Below are positions 25,967-39,800 of a DNA stretch of 64,000 nucleotides, in pieces. The notes under the pieces were generated by a model that was not told the DNA's origin, did not search any database, and saw only the letters and a program-made list of their open reading frames with translations. The position numbers and the translations under genes are program-made. Positions within the stretch are counted from its first letter, which is position 1. Each line of letters starts with the position of its first letter. The stretch lies in NCBI GenBank assembly GCA_020137815.1, contig CM035357.1, positions 2,450,432 through 2,514,431 on the forward strand. The letters run 5' to 3'. The stretch comes from Hormiphora californensis. Its lineage: Eukaryota > Ctenophora > Tentaculata > Cydippida > Pleurobrachiidae.

Positions 25967-28699
25967 TCGGACCCCGATTTAGGGACACCCTCGGGGGAAG
26001 GCTCTTGTCCACTAAATCGGGGTGTCCACTAAATCGGGGTGAGATAAGGTTAATTTCCTATATCGGGGGAAAAAAATCCTGTCCCTAAATCGGGGTGCCA
26101 CTAAATCGGGGTCCGACTGTATATATATATGTATCATAATATGATATTTTATATTATAAACTAGTTTAAATCATTTAGCAGGAGGCTTTTTAATACGTTT
26201 CTTTATATCACGGCGATTTGGAAATTTAGAAAGTGATCTTTAAATATGATAATTAAATGCTTTAACTAAATGATCCGTGATCAGGCCTTTTTAAATTTTC
26301 AAAGGAACTTCGAGTATAATTATTATTCTGATACAAAGCATAATATAATATGCTTAGCATTTCTGGCCTTAACAATGGGACATTCCTTCTAATTCCTTCA
26401 ATTCATTGTTGGTTAAGTTACATGGAAGGTATTGAAACACAGGGTATGATCAATACACTTTAGATCTACATTACATACGTTTTCTTCGTGTTGATGACTA
26501 ATTGTTTTGTTGCGTTTCAAAAAGATAAAAGAGAAGTCTTAAGAGAAAGAGACGAAAGTTGTTGAGTGAACCGGCTTTGAGGTTTCATTGTGTAGCCGAC
26601 CACGTGGAATACTTTGTTTTGTTCATGTGTCTACTGATCTGCTATTTTATTTTACATATGTAATGAAACCTTTATGAAAGAATTATCGCGGTACTGGCAC
26701 GTTTTCGGCGTCATCTAAGTAATACAGTCGGACCCCGATTTACCGGGCCCCGATTTACCGGAACCCCGATTTACCGGGAGGATTTCTTTCCCCCGATTTT
26801 TTTTGGAAAATTTTCGAAGTTTGGCCGGTTGGTAAACTTGAATTTGCAATTCGCTAGGTCTAATGGGGATCACGTATCGTTCCGCTTCGAACCGTCTAAT
26901 TAGCGGCAGGACACGTGATAAGATGCACCGATTCGAAACACGATTCGAACGTGGCTGGTATACCTTAGAAAAATTTCATAACTTTTTTTTGCAAAATTTT
27001 ACAGAATCATTGTCAATGCTTTGATCGATGCTCCCCGTAAATTTTCAGAGAAAAAGTTATTTTGAAATTTTGATACTTCCTCACCCCGCTTAGGGTGCCC
27101 AGATTCGGCATGGTATCACGTATCGGTTCGTTTCGAACCGTCTAATTAGCGGCAGGACATGCGATAAGATGCACCGATTCGAAACACGATTCGGACTCGG
27201 TCGGGGTGGTTTACCTTAGAAAAAATTTTTACAATTTTTTTTGAATTTTTTATATTTTCTATTTCTAATGACAGAAGCAATGATCATATATTGTCATCAA
27301 TAAATGTATACTATACAGTTAGAGGTGTCTTGGTATAGAATTTTGGACAAAAGTAGGATTTATGGGTCAAATATGCTCTACCCCGATATACCGGGCACCC
27401 CGATTTACCGGGCAAAATGGCTGCCCCCGAGGATCCCGGTTAATCGGGGTCCGACTGTAGTACCACCACATGTGCAATCTATAATTGTTATATCGAGCAT
27501 GATTGTTACAGAACCTTCTAGAATTCTGGTTTCTAGCTCACTGCATCATGCATATACAGTCGGACCCCGATTTACCGGGATCCTCGGGGGAAGCCATTTT
27601 GCCCGGTAAATCGGGGTGCCCGGTATATCGGGGTAGAGCATATTTGACCCATAAATCTTACTTTTGTCCAAAATTCTATAGCAAGATACCTCTAACTGTA
27701 CAGTATACATTTATTGATGACAATATGATCATTGCTTCTGTCATTAGGAATAGAAAATTTAAAAAATTCAAAAAAATTGTAAAATCTTTTTCTAAGGTAA
27801 ACCACCCCGACCGAGTCCGAATCGTGTTTCGAATCGGTGCATCTTATCGCATGTCCTGCCGCTAATTAGAGTCTAATTAAGACGGTTCGAAACGAACCGA
27901 TACGTGATACCATGCCGAATCTGGGCACCTTAAGCGGGGTGAGGAAGTATCAAAGTTTCAAAATAACTTTTTCTCTGAAAATTTACGGGGAGCATCGATC
28001 AAAGCATTGACTATGATTCTGTAAAATTTTGCAAAAAAAGTTATGAAATTTTTCTAAGATATACCAGCCACGTTCGAATCGTGTTTCGAATCGGTGCATC
28101 TTATTACGTGTCCTGCCGCTAATTAGACGGTTCGAAACGGACCGATACGTGATACCCATTAGACCTAGCGAATTGCAAATGCAAGTTTACCAACCAGCCA
28201 AACTTCGAAAATTGTCCAAAAAAATCGGGGGAAAGAAACCCTCCCGGTAAATCGGGGTTCCGGTAAATCGGGGCCCGGTAAATCGGGGTCCGACTGTAAT
28301 GTAATATCGTGATTCATGTTTAATGGTATAGATCTTCATTTTACAAGACCTGAAATTTACAAGGCTTGTATATGAAATTATCAGAAAGCAATATTATAAA
28401 CAATAGGGGAGAGAAAGATACAGTATGTAGTGATCTACTCGAGAGAGAAACCAGATATGAAGAATAATATTGTAATAACAATCTAGAGCTCGAGATATCA
28501 GATACTATCATAGGTATTACTTTTTTTTAATAACATATGGCTTGCCTGTTGTATAGACCACCACCGTCCACCACCAACAGTTGCGAGCCCATATATTGAA
28601 ACTAAACAATGGGGAAGCGAGGCCGAACAAGGCCGAAATATCAACAGAGATAGTAATCGTTGATTGAACTAGCGAGGTCGGAGGGAGGTTAGAGAGAGA

Positions 28700-28752
<53 letters not shown>

Positions 28753-28894
28753 GAGAGAGAGAGAGAGAGCAGAGAGCGAGAGATCTAGATTATAGATCGC
28801 TCAGTGTAGTATTAGAGAGAGAGAGAGAGAGCTCTAGGTAGCTCGCTACGCTGACATCTATCTATCTCGCTCTCTCTCGCGCTCGCGAGAGCTA

Positions 28895-28934
<40 letters not shown>

Positions 28935-30758
28935 GCTCCTCCGATATCTCTAGAGAGAGAGAGGTTCAAAAATGATGCACTGATGCATTTGGATACGCTT
29001 CGATACTGAGTATTTATCAGTATCTAAATTTACAGTACATCGGAGTGCATCATTTTGAAAAAATGCAAACTTAAAACGATTTTAGCGAAAAAGCTACCAC
29101 TAAACGTGTCCCTGGACTATTTCTAGAGCTTCTGTTGATATGTTCGCAAAAGGCAAGCTTCCCCTCGTCCGACCCGAAGTTGGAATCATATGGGTTTAGT
29201 TTGTCGAACCGGCAAGTTGCTAACATTTTCAAATCTTCACTACTTCTCAAATGATCCCATACTTTCAGTCTAATCCCAAAATCCTATTAAAAATAGAGAC
29301 AAAAATAACGGCACCAAACTGTGAAATGCCCTTGCATTAGTGCGAGTAGAATAAAATCAATTTTCTATCTAAAGGCCGAGTTTATAGCAAGAAAGGACTA
29401 TTTTACAACGAATTCTCTGGTTAGTATGGTAACCAACTCCGTTGTCATGGTAAATCAATCGAACTCTATCGAGTTCTATCGCCAGCAACTGGATGAAAAT
29501 TTATCCATTTCATTATGCACAATGCACAGGCTTTGGTTACGAAGTTACCCCTTGCCAGCGTGTGCACGCGAAGGTCGCCCGGCGACAGAGTGTGAGGTGT
29601 CTTCGATACCAAGCACAGGCTTGTGTAACAAAAAGGGGCGTTTTTATAGCTTATTGTTCATCATAACCTGAAATAAATAATTTTCATTACTTTCACAAAG
29701 GCTCAAAGTTTGAATATCAAATTTGCCAAAATTGTGCAGGGGCCACCCCAAAATTAATCTCTAAGTAATTATTTAATTAATTTTGACTATTCCCACTTTC
29801 TGTAGATTATATTATATGTTTTATGCATGAAGAACATTCCTAGAAAGTTTCAAGTCGATATTTTAAGCAGAACGGAAAATATAATTTAGTGCATGGGCAA
29901 ACAAAATGGTGCAAGGGCACATGTTCAGGGGAAATTTGCACAAATTGTGCAAGGGCAAATTTTAATTAATTTGCCTATAATTAATTACCTAATTGATATA
30001 TTAATCATACGGCTCTTCTAGTACTCGTAGTTATGCTACTAGAACATGCATAGAAAGTTTCGTGTCAAAATATTAAACGGTGTGGACACAGTTCGATCAT
30101 AAAATTGGTGCAAGGGCTGCCCTTGCACCATTTGCCCTTGCACATTGCCTGCCCTTGCACCAAATTCCATTTTTTGCACGGCTCTAACTAACTAATTAAT
30201 TAATTTTGACTATTCCCACTTTTCGAACATCATCTTTTATGATTGAAGAACATTCCTACAAAGTTTCAAGTTGATATTTTAAGCAGAACGGAAAATAGAA
30301 TTTGGTGCAAGGGCGCGGTGCAAGGGACAGAACACGCAATGTGCAAGGGCACGGTGCCCTTGCACCATTTTTAATTACCTATAATTAATTAATTAATTAA
30401 AAATTCAAAAATCCGCCAACGTCATGACACAAAGGAATACTACAAGAACATGCCTACAAAATTTCAAGTCGATATCTCAAACGGTGTGGCCACAATCGTT
30501 GACATGTTTTTTGCCCCCCCCCCCCAAAAAAAAGACCTTTCTTTGTTCTTAATAGGGCCGGCATTTTTGGGTTTTTGTGCAAGGGCAAAAAATTTTTTTT
30601 CTTTTTTTCGTTTTTTGCTGTTTTCTTCGGGTCGGAGGTGCCTGCCGGCACCTAAATTTTCAAAAAATTTTGGCTGATCAATGTGCATCATGATGCATCA
30701 TTTCCTTTTTCAGTGCATCAGTATTAAATACTCAAATACTCATGTTTCCGTCACTGGG

Positions 30759-30804
<46 letters not shown>

Positions 30805-33800
30805 GAGACAGAGAGAGAATCTTAAACAACAGTGATTGGATGCTTGATTGGAAATTTAAAGCATTCTGAAGAACGCTGTATCTTTTAGTAGTACAGATCC
30901 ATCATGATATAGTGCAAGGTCTATTCTAGTATTCTAGTATTCTATTCCAGTCATTAGATACAGCTCCTAAGCAAATGTTATCACCAATTAGGGAATGAAT
31001 ATTATAGGAGTGCAGATCCATGAAACTGATCCATGCAACATTCGTGCAACTGCAAGCATTCAAACTTTGCCATCGGCAGAGATTCATTCCCTAATTGGTG
31101 ATAACAGGACATTTGCTTAGGAGCTGTATCTAATGACTGGACTAGCAAAAGAGACATCAAGGAGAAAGAGCTATATATAGAGAACGAGAGACCCTATAGG
31201 TATACCGACATTTAGTTCGACGTCCACATACGGATACGAATATATATTGATAATTGTCCGACTGATAAACACATTGGATTCGTCAATCCCAGAATAAAAC
31301 TATTGACTTAACGATAAACTCGACTCGTAAGATCATTAAGCGGTTGCTTTCATTAACGATGAGTTACTGATCGTTTAACGGTCCTGTCGATCACTAAATG
31401 ATGGCAGCTCACCGAAGAATGCTTATACTGAATGATCGTTCAGTATTCAAAGCATTTTTCCTCTAATGTTTCCATTTCTTGTTCGTTGGATAATGCTTCC
31501 TTGTTGTTTTTGTTTCGAATATAATATTTTTGATTTCACTGCTCAAAGGTTGCCATTCCCAACCACCCAAAGCATTGTCAGATTACATAATACATATTAT
31601 ATATCTTCAACTTTAGTCCCATTACTGTTAGAGCAACACGCAAGGTGTTAAATGTTTGATGGTAATTGGATTGCATGAATAGATCAGAACAAAATCAGAA
31701 CTAATTAGTGGGCTTTGCGAAAAAGTGCTGCATTCTTTATTTTAGTCTCGATCAAAGATAAATTTAGTGGTATGAAATATTATTCAGCTTACTGCAGTCT
31801 TCTTCTACAGAAAATTCGTGCAGATTTTCACCTTCCTCAGTTTTTCTGTACAAAAGTACACAAAAATTCACTCGTTCTATCCCTCTCTATCTCTCTGTCT
31901 TTCACTCTCTCAATCTCGCTCTCTCTATCCCAGCGTTTCTGAAAATTAAATAACGTACTTCACAGTTGTCTGAGTTTCATTACAATAACAAGGTCAAGAG
32001 AACAATGGAGAAGTCCAGATCACATCTTTTCTTGACTACATCAGCTGCTGTACAGGCGTGTTTTATAGCCCGACGGCTTCAAAGTTTGTTTCATAAAATA
32101 AATCTTTGATTTTTCGCTTCATGGACATTTTCTTCATAGAGGATGAAGAGGTGAGGAAGACATTTTAATGTCTCCTAAAATTACTTCCTCACATGGTATC
32201 TAGGGGCATGTGTTTGAATATAGAGCCATGAAAATTTCATTTAATGTCAAATGCGATCAGTACATCCGGGTTTGGTAGCTTAGTGGTTTATAGCTTCCAG
32301 CATGTCTCTCTGAAGATCCTTTATGGTTCAATTCCCGTTCATTGGGCGTTCAACACTAGTATTTTTCTATTGTCTTCCCTATAATAGTGATGCAGTACCT
32401 AGTACCAATCAAACTGTTGTTCTTCAAACCAGTAATAGGCCGTACAAGGCAGCCTGAATATTATTATACTCTCTCATACTATTCTGAATGAGATGATCAG
32501 AGCAAGAATTTCACAAAGGCAAAAGCCATATATCAGCTTTTGATTTCGATTATATGAGCAAGAATTAAATAGATTAAATAAATGGAGATACGGGATGTTA
32601 TTATAGCGCTGTCAACTACTGCACCAAACGTCATTGATCTGATTTCATAAAATCATTCCATTAGTGAATAACCAAGCAACTCATGACTTCTCTCTCTCTC
32701 TCTATCTCTCACTATACTAAAGCAATTAATTTATCCACGTACCATCTTATAAACCACGGTCCACTGACCGTTTCTCTCTAGTTGGTCTCCCCACTCACTG
32801 AGTCGTGTTAAAAGGATGACACAAACCACCACGCACACGCCATTGTTAGAAAGGCGTGCGTGATGGTTCTGTTTGTGGTGTGTAAAGAAGGCTTTATAAC
32901 CAAATAGATCTCCGTCATCATTCCCTAATCCCTTTATATTATAGTCAGTGCCGATTTTTTAAACCAGAGAAGACTCTGGTAGTATTATGGTTTAATGTTT
33001 TTCAATATTCCATTCATCTTCGGCCTAGCTTTGCAAATGTATGTGAAAAGGAATTAGCTTTACAAATTGATGATCGACATGGGTTCATCTGAAGGCTGAT
33101 CTTGGATGGCACTGGTTTCAATTGTTTACCATGAGCTAACATAAGTGGCATTTAAGTGTACTACCTTTCTCATGAAATGGTTTTAGCAAACATTTCGCAA
33201 TCAGAGGTCCATTAGAGCAGAAATGATACTGAAATGTTACTGGGCGCGGGAGATATTGTAGTAAACTGCAGCGGTTTATAAGGATCTCAGCTGGTAGATT
33301 TCCAAGTTTGATCCCCCCTCTGCAAGATCCCTACACCACTGTCAGGTAAGTGGTGTAGGTTCAAAACGTGTTTCAAAGCTTAAAAGCTTAATTAACGTTG
33401 GATCGAAGTTTAGAACCGGAACGTTAACCGTCTTCAAATCAATATCTTGGAATTTTTCCCCCGCCATGTATTCAAAGTTGAAAATGGTTGCTTTTTTTGA
33501 CAAGGTGGGCGAAAACAATTTTATAATACAACTAGCTTGAACTATCTCTTTTCCCAACTTGAACTACTGTATGGTTGGGCTTAACTATTATGCAGAAGAC
33601 CTGTGAGTTAAGGAGGCCACCCACTAGGCACCGACTAAATAACTAACATTTGACCATGTTTCAGGATGCCTGCAGCTGCAGGCCTCCTAAAACATGCTAA
33701 GGTAAGTTAAATATTAGTTAGTTAGTTATCCCACCCCATCTACGGGCCCCATAGATGGGGTGGGGTAATTTTTCATTGCAAGGGGCAATTAGGCCACGGG

Positions 33801-36800
33801 GCACTTGTCAGTGCAGTCATAAATGTACTCCACACGGGCCAAGCAACAAATCTAGCCGCTCTCCCTGCACCTTATAATATCACAATAAGTGGGACAGCAC
33901 CATTAGTACCATTATATCGTTGTATTATCACACTATTATAGTGTCCCCTAATAGCAGTAAACACAGCGTTATATTTGTACATATAAACGCAAAATATATT
34001 CTTTTAATAATCTCTTGACTGCATGGATCACGTGGCTTGCCTAGCTCGAACCCTTTTCGCGAGCTGCTCCCATACAAAATATGTAAAGGGAGGGTTAGAA
34101 CACAAGGGTTAGAACATAGCAACGCGTGGCATGGTTTTGAAAAGAAATGTTGGTGGGGAGACATTGTATGAAATATTGGCAGTTACCTTGTAACTTTGTC
34201 AGATCGTACCAAGTACAAGGATACTATGCATTGCACTATACTATGCAATGCACTATAATATGCAATGTATCCATAGTGCAGTGTTTTCCTATAGCCTCCA
34301 ACTTTATAATTGGTTCATGTGTTCTGACAACTTATAATTACGCATGAGCTAATGAGCTTGAGAACACTCATGACATAACAGGTATTATATGCATTGAGAC
34401 AGCTTTACACAAGTAGATGAGCTGTAATTAGCCTCGTTATGTGATGTTACAAGGAACTTTCACAGTGCTTTTGAAAACTAAACTTAGTAAATAGTTAGAT
34501 AGCAGGAGACCGAGGGCGAAATTTCTGTGATAAATGGTCACATCATATTATGGTCATATCATATTATGATAATATTTCATGAAACCAGTTAATTGGTTTG
34601 ATGAAGGAGCAGTTGCTATAATCTCCTTGACGCATAATTTGTTCACATTTACGCCAAGCGAGTCACATATTTAAATCCGAGATTTCTGAGCTCCTTTTAC
34701 GGTACCAAACTTAAGATGGGATGGTGCATGTCAACAGTTCGAATGGTGATGTCAGTGTTCCCTAATCCAGCTACCATTTCCCCGAAATTCGCCCGTAGGG
34801 CGAATGGGTTGACAAGTTAATGATAATTAATATTAATTAATAGTTACCTGGATTCCGGTTGTTCCCTTCGTTAGATTGTGTAGCAGAAGTTTCAAGTTCT
34901 CGAGACGGTCTCCCACAGTGCAATAATGAAGGGGCAATCGTCCCTGACGACATCGTACCTGCAGAGGGGAACAAAAAACTCATTATGTTATTGAAATATC
35001 TTGTTGAGTAAGGAGGAGAAATATCGCTAATTGTGAAGTATATCAGAAGTTCATCGAGCTACATGGTCTATCTCTCCATCTGATTGAACTTGATTAGATT
35101 GCACCTAGATTCTAGATGGTAACTTCGATCAGTGTGTCTGCGTAAGCGAGGCTTTTTTCTCATCAATTAATGAACATTTTCTCTTCAATTTTAATTTTCT
35201 CTTTAAAACAGTTAATACCAATTTTCCAAGACGATCAGGGGCACTCACATTCTCAAGACAACATCTAATTCGATGTGTTTGCAAGCTGCGTAATTTAGCT
35301 CTGTGCTTGTGTGAACGGTCGAAGAGCTCATTCTCAATCTTTCATTTGATTTAAAATGCTCATCTCTTATAGACCAACACAACATCTTGATCATGTTGAT
35401 TATACCCCTCCTACCACTAGACTCCGTTCTAGAGCACTAGGTCACGCATTCAGTCAACCCTCTCATTGTTTCTCTCTCTGTTTATCTCTCTCTCTGTTTC
35501 TCTCTCTATCTTTCTCTATCTCTCTCTATCTCTCTACCTCGCCCCTTTGATGGAATCCACAATATGTGTCTTATTAATCTTCTTGATCTCATACATGATA
35601 ATATGTTATTAAATTGGTGTGATATAGAGAGAGAGATTGCCGAATGATTCTGTTCTTTCTCCCACTCCCACCATTACCACCTTGGGTGAAACTGAACATC
35701 AACGTGGGTAGACTATAATTCTACTGAACAATCTCTTTTTAATTTGGAGATGAGCTTCCGATAAGGAACCAAGTCTGCACGAAGTTCGTCACCTTCCCAA
35801 ATCAACTTTTTATTTATTTTTTATTATACAATATGTCCATAAAAAGTTGATCTGGCAAATGTATGTAATTACTTGAGGTATAATGGGCTACGATCGGATA
35901 CAGTAATTACATATAATACCTCTAGATTCCTGTAACATCTGCTTAGTGCTAGTAATATGTATTTTACACTATTCTTATCTCACTTCCTTCCCAGCTCCCG
36001 CCTCCCTCCCAGCTCTTTCCCAGGCTCCCTCCCAGCTCTCTCCCTCTCACCTCTCTCTCAGCTCCCTCTCACCTCTCTCTCAGCTCTCTCTCTCTCTCAC
36101 CTCTCTCACAGCTCTCTCTCTCAGCTCTCTCTCTCTCTCTCTCACCTCTCTCACAGCTCTCTCTCTCTCACCTCTCTCTCAGCTCTCTCTTACAGCTCCC
36201 TTCCAGTTCTTTATCAATATTCGGGGGCCATAACGATAAATCATACGTTTACTTAATTACAGCTACTATTGCAGGAAAAGGATGGTTAAGGAGGTGATAA
36301 AGACCTATTTATCACATCTTAAGGGATCAGATCAAGGTGTCTAGACTGATCCAATATCATTCCCCCTCATTAACTCTTGCTATATACAAGGTGGCCCATA
36401 AATTATGATAGCGGGGGACGAGCCGTACCTCCGAAACGGTGATAGTTGTGCAAAAACAAACTACGGGAACATGCTGGAACAATTCCTGGACGACTTTTTG
36501 CAAATTATGAAATTTTTATTCAAAAGTTCATTTTTCATTCATGAACTTTCTACACGTTCATTAATGAATTAAGGACTCTAATTTACCGAGAGTTAGGCAT
36601 TTTGTTTGGGTTGAATTTATCTTTCCAATGAGCACCATAAAAATCAAATTGAAGCACCAGGTCACATGGCAGTTGAGAAAATGCACATGCATGATTTTGG
36701 CTCTTCCTGCGACTTTCAATCGGCTGTATCACGGCTACCTTTTGTTCAATCTTTTTAAAAATTTGGGAGAACATCGGATAAGCAAAGATCTTTCCTCACA

Positions 36801-39800
36801 AGAAAAATCAAGGTCAAAACTCAAAGTTCATTTTTAAGTGTTGGTAGTTCATTCCACTCATTCAGGAACAAACATCCCTAAAGTGATGAAAAGTGATGGT
36901 TTTTGTTTGGCCGATACCCTGCAATGATAGAGAGGTGATGATATCTGATACCTTTTCTGAGCCATAATTAAGGGATTTTCTCAAATGCAAGCATGTGATT
37001 TGAGTTTTCGCGATTGGTATCGTGCAGCAATGTTGAGAGATCTCATAGCACCTCAAAAATGATGATTAGTTCAATGAAAGGAGTTGATTTATGATTGAAA
37101 ATTATCGTTTAGTTCATTTTGACGTCTGTTTTAATCTTTTCTATCATTAATCAACTCTTTTCATTGAACTAATCATTATTTTTGAGGTACTATGAGATCT
37201 CTCAACATTGCTGCACGATACCAATCGCGAAAACTCAAATCACATGCTTGCATTTGAGAAAATCCCTTAATTATGGCTCAGAAAAGGTGTCGTCCAGGAA
37301 TTGTTCCAGCATGTTCCCGTAGTTTGTTTTTGCACAACTATCACCGTTTCGGAGGTACGGCTCGTCCCCCGCTATCATAATTTATGGGCCACCTTGTAGC
37401 TGTCAGCCACGAACCATTTGCATTTGGCATTTACTTCTTATCACGCATTACGTCCATTATCTGACCTCTGTTTTGCGTTTGCAGCTGAGACGCCTTCATA
37501 CAGCTCTCTAAAGCAGATCAAATTTTACAGCTGTACTGCTGCACATCTAATAAAGTTGGTAAAACAAAATCCGGTGCTATTTGTTTTATTTCCCTACCAT
37601 CTGCAGTATAAACTGCAAATTGTAGGGGATTGTAGCAAATTGTAGACCTTTATCTTAAATTTCCCTGCCGGGTTATGAAAAAGCTGCAATGAGCAATGAG
37701 CTTTACGTCCTACCAGAATTTAGTTCGACGAAGCAAGCTTTTAGTCAAGCGATCGACAGTCGTTGAACTTGATCGTTTATCAATTGATCAAAGCGACTGT
37801 TTAACTAAATACTAACACCTTGCCAAAATATACGCAGCTGTGTCAAAGTTTGGTTACGATGTAAGCCATATTATAGGCTTGGTATCGAAGACACCTCACA
37901 CTCTGTTTAGAGGTATCAGAACCGCTTACCCTGTTTTCATAACGCGCTCAAAACGTTATACTAAGGACTGAAAAGTTGTAGTCTACACTACATAGTTCTA
38001 GCATAGGGGTCTGAGCCGCGCACAGGTCGACACCGAGACCAAATCTTGTTACTTTCCTGATTTCTTTGACACAAACAAGTATTACAGAGCGGTCAATAGA
38101 GCTGGCGGTTTCAAACTTCGTCCGTATTCGGATGGATAGATTAGCAGTTCAGTGTTTCAAACCAGGTTTAATTTGGCAAAGTAGAAGTTGAGTTACAACA
38201 TATTTTGTACAAATGGTCCAACTTCAAGACCTTTTTAATTTTGATGGCCAGACCTTTGAAGATAGAAACTTCAAACTTTGCCACGATCTTTAATATGATG
38301 TTAAGCATACCTGACCTACTTTTTCAAAAAAAAATTTCATCATTAACACCTAAAACTGATCTTAAAACCAAGGTTCCGGAGATAATTTTTCAAATATGAG
38401 TAAAGAATTGTAATTTTCAGACAATTTGGTGGGGAATACCAAAATTTGGTGCATTTTCATTGAGTGGTTGAGGAGCTATTAATTTTTGAAGTGAATCAAA
38501 CCGCTTCTGTAACCCCTAGCTCAGGTCGCCGGGCGACCTTCGCGCGCGCTGGCAAGGGGTAACTTCGTAACCAAATTATAGGCGTGAACTCGCGTTGATG
38601 GGTAATTTCATTACCAATGACAAAGCAGTAATATGTACCGGCACCAGCAGCTGGGAATTACCACCTTGATTCCCTCGAGACGGAGGATTTGGAACATCCC
38701 ACCCCAGTGGCTTTTTATAGCGAATGGGCGAATCCCATTCGCAGCGAGAAATTTGACTGACAGCAGAAAAATAGAGAGAAAAATCCCTGTTTTGCTTGCT
38801 AATGCTGCTCTCACACCTCATTAGTGCTCGATCTTATGTGATCGTTACATGTTTAGAGAGCCACAATTGCTAGAAACAGGCGCGGATTTCGATTAGAGAT
38901 CCCAATTGTTAGCAGTTATTCCCGCCGCGCCAGCGGAATTACAGCGGAATGGGAGAAGAACGAGAGCAGAACGACTGCTGCCACAGCAGCAGCGACAGCG
39001 GAATGGGATCTAATCAGGTTCTGTGACATGCGATTCGCAGCGAGATTTTTCTAAAAAGCCACTGGGCATCCCACCCCTTAAGGCACCAGTTAGAGATTCC
39101 CAGGCATCAGTTCCCAAGCTCAGCAGTTCCCAAGGTCGGCAAGCAAGTGAGTGCTGACGTGCGCGTTAGTACTACTTTCCATTCGATTTACGCAACGCGC
39201 AGCATTGTGCCATTGTCACATGGTTCCCACAGAACCATCTGCACATGATGGCCGGGCATGCAGGAACGCGCCGTGCCCTGATATCAGGGAGCGTCCCCCT
39301 GATATCAGGGGATCAATCTGTAACTTGTGCGTTATCATTTCTGTGCCCCACCCATAAGTTTACTTTTTGTGAGGCTCAGGGCTAGGTTTATTGTAATTGC
39401 AGGAGCCAGGAAGTCGTAATAACCTAGAGCGTTGAAAGAGTTTGCAGTTGAGACTTGAGGGATATAAATTGCGCTGAAGTAATGCAAAGTAAAAATTTAA
39501 TCTCAACCGAGCTGATATTGAATTCTCACGATATTGACAGCTGGGTGTTTAACGACTAGCATACCATTTATAATGTAGAACAAAACATAAAAGTTCGCCG
39601 TCAATTAAACCTTTTACATGCAACTATCTTGCACCTCCCCTCTCTTTCTCTATTTATCTCTCTCTCTCTCTCACTCGCTCACTCTCCAAAACATATATCA
39701 GCTCCTTCTCCCCCCTACGCCATGCTGATCCTGACCATACTTTCTTCATCTTGCAATAATTAGCGTGAGGGATAACGCGGAACCCCCCATTCTTGCTGCG

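Noticed and set aside
29321-29671. 116-codon plus-strand open frame
   Set aside because: Lies in a dispersed repeat (GGTCGCCCGGCGAC block also at 38525 and 48310), with no family match or splice context.
33240-33320. tRNA-like words GATCTCAGCTGGTAGAT and AGTTTGATCCC
   Set aside because: No stems could be paired; chance or very old SINE remnant.
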